64,000 bases of DNA from Sipunculus nudus (GCA_026874595.1 CM049317.1:26568401-26632400); one strand, 5' to 3'. Positions 22,351 to 35,029 are shown, counted from the first letter of the stretch. A program made the numbers and translations. The notes: generated from the sequence alone by a model not told the origin.

Positions 22351-23798
22351 ATTGGAGTGAAGAAGTTTTGTTAATTCCTTTAGTGGGGCTATTTTTAAGC
22401 ATTTTCTAAGTCTACTGTCTACTCACAGGCGGTTCATTCAGTGTATTGAAAACTGTTGTGTTAAGTTTTTGCTTGCAACAGATGAATAACTGCATTGTCA
22501 TGTTATAAGTAAAAATTATGGTTCATAGGGCCCACTTGAAGTAGACAAACTTTCCATTTCAGATTTTCCCATTTGAAGTAGACTGTCGATTTTACATTTT
22601 AAGACAAACTTTCCATTTCAGACATTACATATTTTCTCTTCTCCTTATAATCCTCAATTAAAAAAAATTGTTCACAGTCACAAATTCAAAGGTACAAAAA
22701 AGATAACCAACTGTTTGGTAAAAAGACGTTTTCGTATGTTTAGCGACAGATCTTATTTTTATTATTTATGTCACATACATGGATAACATTTTGTTGGAGG
22801 AAGATTTCTCATGATTTGAGTTCAAAGGCCATTTTGGAGCCTATTCCACTGAATGCCATCCAGTACCAGACCTGCAGTTTCAAACATCCGCTCTATTTAA
22901 GCTCATGTCGTGAAGCTATACTGAGTTTTGCTTTCTGATCATTAAACTAAGTTCTAAACCATTGGTACCAGCTGTATTTTTTTCCCATTTTTACCTATGT
23001 TCACATGTGGTTTAAGAGGGTCAAGTAACACAAATGGCGTAAGATTCACAGCCTATGATTCCTTCTGTAATTCATGTAATCTGGTCTGTATTTTGATATT
23101 TGCGAGTTTCACTAGGTAATAATAAATGATGTCCTTTCATTCAATTTTGCCAACCAATTTGTTTATGTTTCACTCATCTTATTTGTAGTTGACATGTTCT
23201 ATACATTAGAACTGCTGTGGGACACAAATCATAATGATTGGACATAAAACTTCAAATGTATTATTTTGTGAAGTCTTGGAAAAATCGAATTGAAAACGGG
23301 GTGCTCCTCGTGACCTAAACTCTGAAAGTACGGTTTGAAAACGTAATTCCTAAGATTATAAAACATGAATAATGCTCAATCATAACTAATATCATAATCC
23401 AATTTCCTACCATTTTGCAAAGTGGAACCTAGTAAAAACTACCGAAAGTCTATCTTTAAGTTGGTTGAGAATCAGCTTGACATAATAAACTCGCTTTAAT
23501 CGCAAATTTATATAAATAACCCTCAGGACGACCTTTACCAAAATATTACATATATCATCACAGCAAACAGTAGTCAATATCACTATAGTCAGCTGAGCGT
23601 CATGATCCCGGGGATATATTAAATAATCTTAAAAGAATACAATACTTTTTTAATAAATACTCTTTAACAGTCCGTAAAATTAAGGATCATTCAAATGTTG
23701 TAACTTTGTGTTAAGATCATATATAAAGGCATTTGCATATGTATACATGCATCAGATTAGGATATGAATTAGTTGATACAAAATTTCTCTTTTTTACA
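22351..23798. other. Presumed 3' part of HS3ST intron
   Basis: No ORF of note. A short direct repeat, AGACAAACTTTCCATTTCAGA, occurs at 22542 and 22602. The segment from 22920 to 23500 has partial similarity to 16200-16660 in front of copy 1. It ends in the acceptor TTTCTCTTTTTTACAG at 23799. Confidence 0.45.
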
Positions 23799-23899
23799 GT
23801 AAAAGCCTAAATGGTGCCTTGGAGAACTGTTCCAACTTGACCATCTACCTTGAATTAGCTTGGTTGTTCCTTGGCCAAATATTCAAACCTATTTGTACC

Positions 23900-24856
23900 A
23901 TGGAAAGTACATGTCGACACTTCATCGGGTTTTTCCTAATATTTGGGTCGATTATTTTCATAAGCATATTCATACACACATATGGAATCATACTTGGAAG
24001 GAAGAAAGTTAGTGTTGCTGGCATATATTACAAAGCACATGAGGCCGAGAGAATTAAAAAGCCAGTGACCAGTGGCCTGAAACGCCGCCTGCCAACAGCG
24101 TTAATCATTGGATGCATGAAATGTGGTACCGGTGCACTCTGGAAGTTCTTGTCCTTCCACCCGGATGCTGTAACGTCATATAAAGAAGAAGTCCATTTTT
24201 TCGACCAATCGTATAAGAAAGGAATAGACTGGTACCGTGCTCAAATGAATCCATCCCGTGCGGATCAGGTAACGTTTGAGAAATCACAATATTTTACCGG
24301 TTCGGGTGATATACCGCGCTATATATACAAAACTAACAAGAACATGAAGCTTATCCTCATTTTAAGAAATCCTGTTCAAAGAACAATATCTCATTTTAGT
24401 GTTAAATGGGAAAATAAGCCCCGACTCAAGGCAAGATGCCCTGTGTTACAAAACTGTGTCATCAAAAATTGGACTGGAGAAGTTTCAGTGAACAGTTCTC
24501 TCATCCGCCACAGTATGTACTTTAAACATTTGACTGAATGGCTTGTGTATTTCCCAATGAAACAATTTCTTATCTTGGACGGGGATTTATTCGTAGAGAA
24601 TCCCATTCCAGCAATGAAGAAAATTGAACAGTTTCTCGGCTTACGGGAGTACATGTATGATTCTCTTTTATACTTTAACAAGACTAAGGGATATTACTGC
24701 ATAAGGACTAAAAAATACAAAAGAGGATGTCTTTCGGAAAAAGGTCGAAAACATCCATCTATTTCCCCCAACCTGACAAAGAGACTTACTCAATTTTTCA
24801 AACCCCACAACGAAAGGTTGTTTAATCTTATTAATAGGCGAATGGATTGGGACTGA
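23900..24856 (+). CDS. HS3ST1-like: Heparan sulfate 3-O-sulfotransferase-like, intact copy
   Basis: The predicted enzyme moves sulfate from PAPS to the 3-OH of glucosamine in heparan sulfate, in the Golgi lumen. It has 318 residues (vertebrate HS3ST1 about 307) in one exon, as in HS3ST1. The exon opens after acceptor TTTTTTACAG (23799); the first in-frame ATG, at 23900, has the context ACCATGG. Residues 8-28 form a type II membrane anchor. Motifs: 5'-phosphosulfate loop GCMKCGTGAL (71-80, Lys74), catalytic loop EVHFFD (97-102, Glu97 matching the HS3ST base), 3'-phosphate site LRNPVQRTISHF (155-166, Arg156, Ser164), and FNKTKGYYC...C with the conserved Cys pair 267/277, then KGRKHP. Possible N-glycosylation at Asn190, 198, 260 and 291. 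All family residues I can check are present. Confidence 0.92.
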   Translation: MESTCRHFIGFFLIFGSIIFISIFIHTYGIILGRKKVSVAGIYYKAHEAERIKKPVTSGLKRRLPTALIIGCMKCGTGALWKFLSFHPDAVTSYKEEVHFFDQSYKKGIDWYRAQMNPSRADQVTFEKSQYFTGSGDIPRYIYKTNKNMKLILILRNPVQRTISHFSVKWENKPRLKARCPVLQNCVIKNWTGEVSVNSSLIRHSMYFKHLTEWLVYFPMKQFLILDGDLFVENPIPAMKKIEQFLGLREYMYDSLLYFNKTKGYYCIRTKKYKRGCLSEKGRKHPSISPNLTKRLTQFFKPHNERLFNLINRRMDWD

Positions 24857-25267
24857 TGTTTAAGATATTTTAAATGGTTTTTCAGTTTTCACTTGTCAGA
24901 ATTAACTGTTCGAAATGACATGGGTAAAACTAGTAAAAGTTACAAGTACATATTTAAAAAAGGGCTTTGTGTAAATATTGTTGATAACATGAGAAATTTC
25001 CTTTTAACAATATTTTTAACATGTTATGATCCGTTTCTCTAACAACCAACCGGTGTTAAAAATAAGAGTGGACATTGACCGAGATGTGATGCAGATAACT
25101 GCTGTCCACGATCGTAGTTAATGTATTAATAATAAGGATTTGATATTGTAAAGTCACCTTTTAATTTGGATCCATCTCTCATCATGAAACCTCTTTTGCT
25201 GCTTGCGTTTGCCAGAACCAGATGGAAACCAGCACTGTGTTGAGATTATGTACTGAAATACAAATGA
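24857..25267. other. Spacer between convergent genes
   Basis: 3' flank of the HS3ST gene; no ORF or RNA signature seen. Confidence 0.4.
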
Positions 25268-28121
25268 TCATATCGTTAAAATTATCCAATCAAAAAATAA
25301 GAAGAATTTCATTAACGAAAAAGAGGTTATACAGTTATGGTCTGACATGATACATTTCCATACTAATTGAAGCGGGTGGATGAAAATTATATTCGATGGC
25401 CCTGACACGGCTTTTTGCTTTAGCGGATGACTCTGAAGATAATGGAAATCATAATTTGATATAAACGTCATAGAACCTGCAAGGTAAGTGTTTAATACAC
25501 CGCGTCTCTCATGTATATAGTGTAAGTGTAAGCAAAAGGGGAAATAAATTTCAAAATTCACTGGGTCATTTTTCAATTGGATAATGTATTACAGACTTTT
25601 GTTATAAGAAAGATGACCCTATGAGTTAATTCAAACAATAATAAAGAATCTATGGATGTCACAAGAGCTTGTTTTTTTTAAAGGAGTGATTATATCGTTT
25701 ATGTAGAGTGGTGGACCAATACAATGGGCCCGGTAAACCTCAATTACTTCCTGGCCCTGAAAGAGCGGTAAGTTAATTTTCAAATGCTTGAAACTAAATT
25801 ATTAGTAAAAGAAAACTGAGGGCTCGCCCTGCCATTGGTGTCTTTGCTTAAAAGTATGCCCCTAGCATTCATTATCCTTGCACGAATGACTGAACATTGC
25901 CTAGCTCTCATCAGGTACGCGTTACACGGTCTGTCTGCATGTAGAATGTAATTATATCCTTACACTCATAAATGTAAACCACAATAAAGTATCTACAGTT
26001 TGCGGATTCTCTGAAGACACTCACTGCAGTTATATAAAATTCATCTTTTTTTATATATATTTGTTATGGTTATGGTAATTGAAACTATAAACTGTTTCCT
26101 TGAGAGGATACATCATCCTTGTCTGGTTAATACAAAGTCTCGTTTACGCAACATTGCATGGTGAAATATGCGCATCTGTTTCAATTATCGATTTTGCTAC
26201 TCACAATTTCGAATTTTTGAACTGTTTTTTTTTATTTATAGTCTAACAAGATACAAATAAATAAAAAAAATATTATTTATATATATATATAGGTCTAAAT
26301 TATGAGATGGGTATAATATTGCATTAACTATATCGACTGAACTGTTATATACTATAATTTGAAATGAAGACCACAGAAATATGAATATTATTGACTGTCA
26401 TGACAGTAAGAAAAAATATGTCTTTTATACTGTCTTTAATACTAAAATATAAACTGCCATAATACATTCGCTATTATCAGCAGGAACATTAACTTGGTCA
26501 AAATACAAATAAACATTTTGTGTGTGTGTACCGCGTTAGAATGTAATAATTGTATGATCCTCATGTGTGCGGGTAAAATTTTAGAATTTCATTTCCTGTC
26601 AAAGGCCAAGACCAGTATTAAACTGCGTGTGTTGGTCTAAGTGTTTCAGCTTGAAGTACTTCTTCCAAAAGTATTTACTCTCTAGAAATAGTTTACAAGT
26701 TGAATATAATTAACACAATCATTTATGTACATACATACAAATTACTGCACCAATTAGTGGAACTTGAGCTTGCCACTCTGAAAGGTTTATCACCGGGGTT
26801 AGTAAGGCCAACTTGGTGGCATTGTCTGTTCTCCTACACGGATAAAAATGAAAGTACTTGAAATGGTCTTGATCGTTATCAAAGAAGGCTCTGGCAGCAA
26901 CCCCCTGTCCTATAGGAAGACAATGTCCACTGTATGCCTGAAAAGCAATATTGTGTCAGAGGAATATGCGTTTTCCCGATTCGTCTGCACCAGAAAGACA
27001 GAATTTCTCTACTGCTGGTAAAACATTATCTGAAAACATTTGCATTTGTATTCAAATGAAAATACCGTTAAATCATTTTAATTTGGAATAGAAATATGGT
27101 ATTTGCATTTACATTTAATGCACCAGACCGCGTTTGAGTCCAACTCTGATTCTAACGTTCTGTGCCTACGCATAAGTGGTAAGAGGTAACTTATATATAC
27201 GCGGAAATTTTTGAAATGTCACATTAAAGATGTCTAAATTTGTCAAATTGATTATTTCACTTAAATATTGATCTAATTAATTTTGAGATAAATTAGCGAA
27301 TTTTTTTTCAAGCGTGAAAGTCAGGCGCTTGTAGGATAGTGCCGTAACAATACCACGCCAATGGTGTAGCTATCATTCAATGCCGTATTAATTATGAGGT
27401 CTCAATAGCAAAGTTAAGGTCAAAGGATATAGTTCCTCAATAGCTTGTATGGATTGTTTTAAAATACTTTTCTTCTTAATATTTACTTGTTAAAAATGCA
27501 AGTGTAGTATGATAACAAAGTCAAAGGTCAAGGTCAAATTACGTAAAAACGTTGTGGACACTTTTTAAGCCGCTATTTTGAACCCAAATAGATTATATCT
27601 CGCATATCATCTGCCTGCGTATAGATAACGATCCTTACTGATTTTCAGGTTACAAGGTTAAAAAACTAAGGATCGCCCTATTGATTTTCATTGTTCTTAG
27701 GGTTGTAATTTGAAATATCCTGTAAAATTATAAGAAGGATTGCTTTGCTTTGCGGTTCCCTTCTTGAAACAGCGGTGCCATTTTTCTAAAATCTGCTATA
27801 AACTGTTGCACACTTGCGGAGCTATCTGAATCGTTTCCATGTTTTCAAATTTTACCTGTTTACGGCGTACGTTGTTTTTAAATACTAGTTCATATACGTA
27901 ATGATGACGCTGCCTGTGTTTTTTATGTATGTAACAATTGGTTTTGAGTCTCCCAAATATACGGGAATCATGCCAGTTGTAAACAACTATAGTATCATTC
28001 GTATGTAGTGCTGTGAAACTTGTGCTACAGGGGAGAAATAGTATTCGTTTAACCTCCTTACTTATCATCCGAGGTGGTCCATAAACATCTCCTTTATATT
28101 TTGCATCCAAAGGGCCGAACA
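25268..28121 (-). CDS. Unrecognised multi-exon gene (three exons, partial)
   Basis: The minus strand shows exons that join in frame. Exon A (28121-27856) encodes about 88 residues beginning FGPLDAKYKGDVYGPP and ending NNVRRKQ, then donor CAG|GTAAAA. Exon B (26937-26751) follows acceptor TTGCTTTTCAG and reads AYSGHCLPIGQGVAARAFFD, HFKYFHFYPCRRTD and LALLTPVINLSEWQAQVPLI in phase 0. A donor G|GTGCAG (or T|GTATGT 11 bases on) gives phase 1, matching exon C (25476-25268), which follows ACCTTGCAG and starts SMTFISNYDFHYLQSHPLK, ending at TGA 25268. The 5' part is missing: the frame is open to about 28146, then meets a stop, and the acceptor before exon A is weak. Four or more Cys and aromatic-rich strands suggest a folded extracellular or luminal domain, but I recognise no family. 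If neither exon B donor is used, the frame ends after MYVHK. Confidence 0.45.
27410..27600. repeat. AAGGTCA-rich repeat related to the 10.7-kb array
   Basis: Contains AAGTTAAGGTCAAAGG and AAAGGTCAAGGTCAAATTACG, then a segment resembling the complement of the TGACCTTGACCTT phrase of the 10.69-11.60 kb units. It lies in intron A-B of the minus-strand gene. Confidence 0.4.
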
Positions 28122-28146
28122 CTTTATTTGCACCATTATAAACAGT

Positions 28147-28800
28147 GGTAAATGTTCAAATATGAATATTACCGTAACTTCTAAGTGCTGTAACTAGCCG
28201 GTTTTGTTCCTAGTGACACCTACCGATCAGAGATCGCACACATCTGTCTTTTCTATCCGCATCTATACCCGCTTCGAAAGCTAAATGTATATTTCGACAT
28301 TAATCATTATTTCACTTTATTTCCATGGCATCAACTGCTACCAGCCAGCTTGGTCGTCACGACTAAGACATTATATAGTAATATTAAGGTGTTGGAATCA
28401 ATCCAACAGATACGTCATTATGACGTCATTGTCTGTGCATCCTGCTTGATGAAGACGTCAACTGGATGAGAAAATGTCAGCTAGTCGTCCGCAGCCAATA
28501 GCTTAAGGGTGCCTTCTCCTTCGCGGGATCTGTCAATAAGTCCAAAATGAAAATAATATGGGATGATTCTAGATCAAGGTCCGCACGTGGATTCAGCTGA
28601 TCTGTCCCAATCTCGCTTTCTTTTTTTCGCCCATACCCACTCCTTTAACAAAATTTCATCAAATTTTACCCAAAGCTTTCGAAGCTAGGGCTCGGAACCA
28701 AAAAAAAACCACGGACGATCAAGTAACAATGCCTCCGTCATTAGAGGAGGTTTTTTGGTCGTTTTGTCCTAATAAATTTGCTATGCTCAGAGCACATTCA
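28147..28800. other. No gene seen
   Basis: Upstream flank of the minus-strand gene. 28620-28700 is a reverse-oriented piece of the dispersed repeat described at 8640-8990. Confidence 0.4.
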
Positions 28801-28819
28801 GTGCTATATATAGTGACCA

Positions 28820-29240
28820 GGTCAAGTAATAAGGAATTCGAGCGATCAATCACAACGAGATATCAAGAGGTCACCCGTTGGTTAACTCTGCCTGATAATA
28901 TAACAGAGAGTATTTGGTGAGTCCCAATGAGGCAAGTTCTAAAGAGAAAGATGGACTGAATCGTTCATCTCGTCCGTCGCGGAAGTTTTCAAATTGGAAT
29001 CGAAAATGGCCAGACAGGATTCCACTGATACTATACAGTAACCTCTTACCGCAAAGTATTGTTTTGCCGCCTGTTGGCCATGACAAAGCACGTCAACCAT
29101 AGGGGATTACAGAACGAGCTATCAGGCCAGGAAAAATAAAGTTCATGGTAAACATATATAGTTTCGAGTTAAATACATACATGCATACATACATACATAC
29201 ATACATACATACATACATACAACATATATACATATACTAT
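28820..29240. repeat. Flanking duplicate, copy 1
   Basis: A roughly 400-bp segment with landmarks TCAATCACAACGAGA, AGGTCACCCGTTGG, TTTGGTGAGTCCCAATG, CAGTAACCTCT, and AGGCCAGGAAAAATAAA. The first part recurs at 33648-33783 and the second part at 35030-35370. The copy ends in a (CATA)n microsatellite at 29181-29224. Confidence 0.7.
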
Positions 29241-29467
29241 TATTATTAAGATACTAGACTCGAGCAGGCAACACTCAAACCCTTTTTTAAATACTTGGCG
29301 ACCCAGTCAATAATGTATACGCATATATCTATATTACCCATATATTTACTAGTATCCTTCAAATATCCTGAGGATTTATGATTTCCTATTTGTTGAAGGA
29401 GATATTGATTGGTCCGCAACCACAACGGAGGACGCTTAGTTCTGGGTGATCGACGTAAGTGTGCTGG

Positions 29468-29923
29468 TTATGGTAGGTCACCTATATCAATATGATCCTG
29501 TACAGTTTCATTTCTATAGGATTCTTGCCCTAATACATTATTATATTCTACATTCACATTATAAGTTTCTATATTTACATAATTAGATTCTACATTTACC
29601 TCATGTCCTTCAGATTGGTTGTCATCACTGTAATCAATACAACTGACTAGACGATTTTCCATAGAAGTTACAGACAGGTCAGCTCGATTTGGAGTGACTG
29701 ACCTTAGATAATATCCCAACGCTCTCATATGAACTGTCACTATTTTCTGCGTCAGTTGTCTCTGTAAATTCAAAGTTCCTTGATTAACTAACTGATTTAA
29801 TGGAGCTTTTCTATTGGTATCTATCTTCACAGGTAACAGCAGGTAACGATGAAGGATACGTAAAGGGCCTGTTTTTCCCCTGTTGTACTTTGAACAATGA
29901 TATCTTAGGATCAGGATAAGCAA
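29468..29923 (-). pseudogene. Post-integrase C-terminal region of the Gypsy element
   Basis: A 151-codon frame, Asn/Val/Glu-rich at its end (VNVESNYVNIETYNVNVEYN). It lies directly downstream of the integrase remnant and probably represents the variable Pol C-terminus. No domain recognised. Confidence 0.4.
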
Positions 29924-30243
29924 TCAGTCGATAAACAGGTTCTTCCCACAAATCAGCTTATTTATGTTTCCCTTTGTTATGTAAAATTCTAACCAAAACC
30001 CTATCATCCAGTTCCAAACCGGTCATCCTGACTTAACGGTCATGGTTTGATTTCTGACGAAATTGACCGCTTTGGAATGTCGTTGTGCAAGAAGGTAATC
30101 CTCTTTAAGATATTCCATAAGGAATTCTACAAACTCACCGTACGTCTGTGTTTCATCAGACTACTCTGATTCTCGATCTTACCTAAAAATGACGTCTTTA
30201 TGTAACCGTGGGTGTCTACCGTACATGAGATAGAAAGGAGATA

Positions 30244-30492
30244 TCAAGTTGTATCATGATTAGTATAATTGTATGCATGCGTGACTGGGTTTATATTTTG
30301 TTTCCAATCAGCTTTCTTATGGTGTTCTGAAAACCCTAGCATGTTCGATAATATTCTATTAAAACGTTCATATAAACGGTTGCCGATTGGATTGTATAGC
30401 GTTGTGTGAGACTTGTTAATTCCAGTCAAAGCACACAGTCCTCTAATGACTTTACTCTCACAATTACGTACCTGATTGGAATGCAGTTTCAA
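30244..30492 (-). pseudogene. Integrase core remnant (Gypsy)
   Basis: 82 codons: a degraded HSDQG-type start (HSNQVRNCESKVI), LCALTGINKSHTTLYNPIGN, and RLYERFNRILSNMLG, the stretch containing the catalytic Glu in integrases. The zinc-binding N-terminal part (about 30500-30900) is unrecognisable. Confidence 0.75.
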
Positions 30493-31343
30493 AGGAAATC
30501 ATTATTGGCAAATGAATTGCTCAGATAACAGATTTGCAACAAGTGTCGTTGTTTGAGTTTTGTCATGGTAACGCCCTTTTGTTTTTGGCAAAATGGTCGG
30601 TTAAGACCAGAATATTTTCAATATTACCCTTTTAGGGTTCAACTGTTAAAAAGTCCAAACATAATAATTCTAGAGGGGTAGGTGTTTGAATGTTGACCAG
30701 GGGTTCCGTCTGGTTGACTGGAGATTTTCGTCGCACACAACGGGAAAACAACGCTATAGAGTTGGTAAAACCCGAACGTCAAATATATTTACCCCTGACC
30801 AACTGAATAGTTTTTTAGACCCTGTTTTGACTTGAAGACCTTTAAGAGCTAAGAAGCGTAGGAAAGGAGATCGAACAATCTGGTGATTGAACTTTCCATC
30901 AAGAATTCTCTTTCTACATAGGACATCACTAACTATTATGACATAATCCAGATTTGATAGATAATACTGAAAATTGGAAACTCCAGATTGATATGTAGGA
31001 GAAACTTTTAGTCTGGAGTTATTTTAGTACATTTGATAATTTAATTGATGGTAGTTTTATTTAGTTGTTCTTTGTTGATGTCAACCAGCTGTGAAGAAAA
31101 GGTCCTATGTTGACAGATGGGTTAGATTTGTTAAAGCATTATTCACTGAAGCTCTCAAACTGGTACAATCTGAATATTGCAAATTGTCCGCACCATCTCA
31201 GTGAACAAATAATGATCTCTTGTATATTATCATCTAATGCATTTGGAGTCGTTTTGGTTGGATTTAGAGAAATCGGCATCCACATTGTTTTTTCCGGCCC
31301 CGGAAAAAATGTCAAAATTGAAATTGGCATGTTCTTCCATCTG

Positions 31344-31541
31344 TCACTGGAAGATGGCGTCAAGGCGAGCGGAAGTTAAAATATTCCATAGAGCGTTGTT
31401 GTCAGTTTTGATAGTGAATTTTGCACAATATATGTATTCTTTAAATTCATCATAGACCGCCCATTTGAGTGCTAAAATGTCTAGATTGTGTGCAGTGTAC
31501 CTTGACTCGGCTGGTGTCGAAATTTGACTAGAATATGCCAT
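31344..31541 (-). pseudogene. RNase H remnant (Gypsy)
   Basis: 65 codons: TPAESRYTAHNLDILALKWA, then FKEYIYCAKFTIKTDNNALW. This is the Gypsy RNase H core with the Glu (AESRY) and Asp (TDNN) metal ligands kept. The frame closes on both sides. Confidence 0.8.
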
Positions 31542-31762
31542 TTGTCGTAATTTCCTGTCCTGTTCCTGATTCCAAACTGACAGTTCCAGATACTAACACC
31601 AGGACTGTTACTTGTTGTGTCTGTATGCAAAAAAAAATGGTTTTGTAAAATCAGCAAAGGCTAACACAGGGGCTTTATGTAGAACCCTGCGAACCCTAGG
31701 AAGGTACGGACTGCCTTAACATTGGAAGGTAATGGTCAGTAAGTAATGGTTCAATGACGGGA

Positions 31763-32240
31763 TCAGTAAAAATTATCTCCTTCAGACACGATGTGCCCTA
31801 GATTCTTACCTTGTTCTGGACAAGACGACACTAACTCGATTTTAAATGCGTCTTTTAGTCGTTGGAAGACGGTTTCTAACCTCTGTAGGTATTCCTTGAA
31901 GGTAGCACTAAATACAAATATGTCATATCGGTATTTCAAACATTGGTTAAGATGCAAACTCCCATATTTTTTCCCATGAGTCTTTGGAAGGTTGCTGGTG
32001 CATTCACGAGCCCACATGCCATCGTTTCCCACTCGTAATACCCTACAGGTCCTGCTGTAAGAGCTGTTTTGTGTTTATCAGTTCATTAATTTCCACTTGC
32101 ATATAGCCGGATTTTAAATCTAAAGAGTAAAATACCGGCTACGGACCAGACTGTCTAAAGTGAATGAATGGTTTCAGCATTTAAACTATGAAAATCTTCG
32201 CAGAAACGAATTTTTTTCCATCAGGTTTCCCGACCAATAC
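31763..32240 (-). pseudogene. Reverse transcriptase remnant (Gypsy)
   Basis: An upstream frame keeps FCEDFHSLNAETI and YSLDLKSGYMQVEINE, the classic substrate-binding motif. After stops, 32032-31763 reads KYRYDIFVFSATFKEYLQRL followed by ETVFQRLKDAFKIEL. The active-site box, normally YLDD, is degraded to YRYD, and at least two stops lie between the blocks. It is not functional. Confidence 0.8.
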
Positions 32241-32508
32241 GGATCTGTTTCGTGGGTGGAAGTTCGCATAAAGTTCCAACTCTAATTCCCTGGCAATACT
32301 GAGGAGATGATCATAAGACACTCCTGCTTTTAATGTTTATGCAAAGCATCTCTTAAGGCTTGATATGACTCATTGAGCCCATACCAAAAACGGGATCTCA
32401 GACTAGTCTCTGCCTCACGAGGATATATTCCACCATGGCTCTTTAGGTTAAACAATAGTTTTTGTAGCCAACATTTTAATATTATTTTCACCCAGGTCTA
32501 GCTTAACC

Positions 32509-32724
32509 TCATAATACTGCTCTCCTTACTGGATTGATATAGACTACCTCCCAGAAAATAATATCAAATTGATGGAGTAGATTATAAACCGTACTATCTG
32601 GACTTAAACAACTGAACATTTCTGCCGCAGTTCCCCTAAAAAAGGACCTCATGGCTTCTACATCCTCATAATCCTGATATGCAGGATTTCCTAACAGAGA
32701 CTGTGCACGGTACCGCCATTGCAT
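32509..32724 (-). pseudogene. Gag-like fragment of the Gypsy element
   Basis: 71 codons with RYRAQSLLGNPAYQDYEDVE and later YNLLHQFDIIF, resembling the capsid segment of retrotransposon Gag proteins. No zinc knuckle follows in frame. It was assigned by style and position 5' of the polymerase remnant. Confidence 0.45.
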
Positions 32725-33000
32725 ATAGAGGGTGTCTTAAGATCCTGGGTCTCCCGGCGGGGTTTCTGGACTAATTTTTAACTAAGTGGGGGTGTACTTA
32801 ACGGTGGTTTAGTAACCCCTATTATCTTTTCTAGTTTTCCTTGTGAGGCAGTTAGTTGATCAGATGACAATTTATCAAGGAAATGGGCTAGTGCATCCTC
32901 TTTGACTACTAGATATTCTTTCTTATTTAGAATTTATTCAATAAGTCTTTCATCTTCAGCTTTAGACGGAATAAATTCTAAAGTAAAAAAAAAGGGGACT

Positions 33001-33647
33001 CTGCGCTGGAGTTTTGATTACCTTAGAAATTTTACAGCTTCCTGAGAACTTCAGTAGTATCAAAAACTACGAGGGCCTTTCCAATACCAAAAGACTCGTC
33101 CGTGTACAAAGCTACTGCATACACGGGAGCTGCATTTTAAAATGAGTCAGGATCTCTTCCCTAGTAACCGTAGAGATTAAGTTTCATAAAACAAGTGTTC
33201 TGAGATTCTTTACAGTCTAATCTATACCTCAGTACTTGTAATCAATATCATAAAAATTACTCACACTTAACTTTCACAATGTTTTCTTATTCTTTACAAA
33301 CATACAAAATTACTGATATTCAATGTTTACCATTAAGTTCCAAATGTTACAGCAATTATAAATTGATGGCTTCAAGCTCAATTAAATAGTAAAGTTTATA
33401 TATGTGTCACTAGTCCATAAGTGTATTCTCAGTGAGATGACTCGCGGGGAATAAATCCTTTGTGAAATAAGAAGATGTAAACACAGATTACGACAGTCAT
33501 TTCCTTGGTTGGCATCCGAAGAAATAGTGGTGGCAAACCTTGCTGTGGGCCGTCGCAAAATGAACGAGTCTGACGTCCAAAACCGAGTGAAGGAAATGGA
33601 TAACTCCGCCCCCATGAAACCAGAAATGATTGCAACTCCGTTGTGAA
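33001..33647. other. No gene seen
   Basis: Contains the upstream edge of the Gypsy element and unassigned AT-rich sequence. A short frame at 33382-33635 shows no motif. Confidence 0.4.
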
Positions 33648-33783
33648 ATGGTCAAGTGATAAAGATTATAGTGAATTCAATCACAACGAGACGACAAAAG
33701 GTCACAATTTGGTTTATTCTGCCTGAAAATATGACAGACAGAACTTGGTGAGTCCCCATGTGGCAAGTTCAAAGGATTGAGCT
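33648..33783. repeat. Flanking duplicate, copy 2 (5' part)
   Basis: Matches the beginning of 28820-29240 (AATCACAACGAGA, AAAGGTCAC, CTTGGTGAGTCCC) and stops at a (TA)n microsatellite at 33788-33843. Confidence 0.65.
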
Positions 33784-33787
33784 TGAC

Positions 33788-33795
33788 ATATATAC

Positions 33796-33843
<48 letters not shown>
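33788..33843. repeat. (TA)n microsatellite
   Basis: TA tract with one TG interruption. Confidence 0.9.
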
Positions 33844-33846
<3 letters not shown>

Positions 33847-34910
33847 TGTGTGTATAAATATATACTAATTTATACAGTATATAAGAAGTACCAGATTCAA
33901 TACAAGTTGGATTGATCCAACCAGGAAGTACTACTCAAGTTAAAGTAGTTTACCGTGTTAGATAGCACATGGATCTTTTAAGTTAAAGATGATTCCTACG
34001 CCGTCTTTCCTGCTTCGTTTCAATGGAGCTGGACTTTATTCGGGGAAATATAGGTAAGTATATATTATGTATTTATGTAAAATAATAACATTTTATACAA
34101 AGTCGCGAAAAAATAGGTTTATGATAATTTAAGTGCTTTTATGTTTATCAAATATGTCCTTGGCTTTTATTAAGGGACCTGGACCATATAAAAGCAAACT
34201 CTCTGACCTATTTTGGGTATTTGTAACCAATTTCATCAGCTTTTCCTTTTGCTCCGGTTCACCTTTTAATGTCAGAATAGAAAAAAAGTATATCCATTCC
34301 TAATGAAGATATTTTCTAGCAAATTGAACCATTTAATTTTATATCACCTGTCAGTGAAATTACGGTTAAAAAATCATGAACATGCCAACTCTTATTATAA
34401 GCCAGATGGCTGATTAATGCATTTTCCTCTCAGGAAATAGCTTTACATGCTAGTTCAAAATAATCTCCAGGTCAGCCGGCAGGTGGCAGCATTGAAATTT
34501 CTCTGAAAATATGCGGTTAACCATATTGCATTCTAAACGAAGTTTCTATCTATGCAGTAAATATGAAGAATATGACAAGAATACAACCACTGCAATAATC
34601 GTATCGCTAAATTTTGAATTTAACCCTACACAACAGATACTGTCAACAGGCAATACATGGTGATATAAGGTAAACTAGGTTAGGTTTCTCCTAAGAATAG
34701 GGGCGCTGTTGTCTATCGAGGTGTTACAGTTTAGCTGAGAAAATGATACCTCTAGCGGTGTGTTTCTCATTTTTTAAAACTAGTACATTTGTCAGAATAT
34801 TCTCTAATAGTGTTAACACATGATAACCATTCGTAGTTACTAGGTCATTGTGTGTTTCCGTAGACGCATTCTAAGGGGAGGTTGGTCTTATTGTAAAACT
34901 AAATAAATAA

Positions 34911-34945
<35 letters not shown>

Positions 34946-35029
34946 ATAAGAACTAAAATTAATACGGAAGGAATACATTTGGTAATGCTTTACAAGGTAA
35001 GGTTTCAAGCAACTACAGTGCCTGCATGA
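33844..35029. other. No gene seen
   Basis: AT-rich, with a TA tract at 34918-34945. It separates two partial copies of the flanking duplicate and may be an insertion. Confidence 0.4.

Larger units (their letters stand above)
29468..33000 (-). mobile_element. Ty3/Gypsy-like LTR retrotransposon, decayed
   Basis: Read on the minus strand the order is Gag-like (32724), reverse transcriptase (about 32240-31763), RNase H (31541-31344), integrase (30492-30244) and a C-terminal extension (29923-29468), which is the Gypsy order. Many stops and frameshifts separate the pieces. I could not find long terminal repeats, a primer binding site or a target duplication at the edges, so boundaries are approximate. 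The element lies between copies of a duplicated host or repeat segment (28820-29240 and 33648-33783). Confidence 0.75.
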
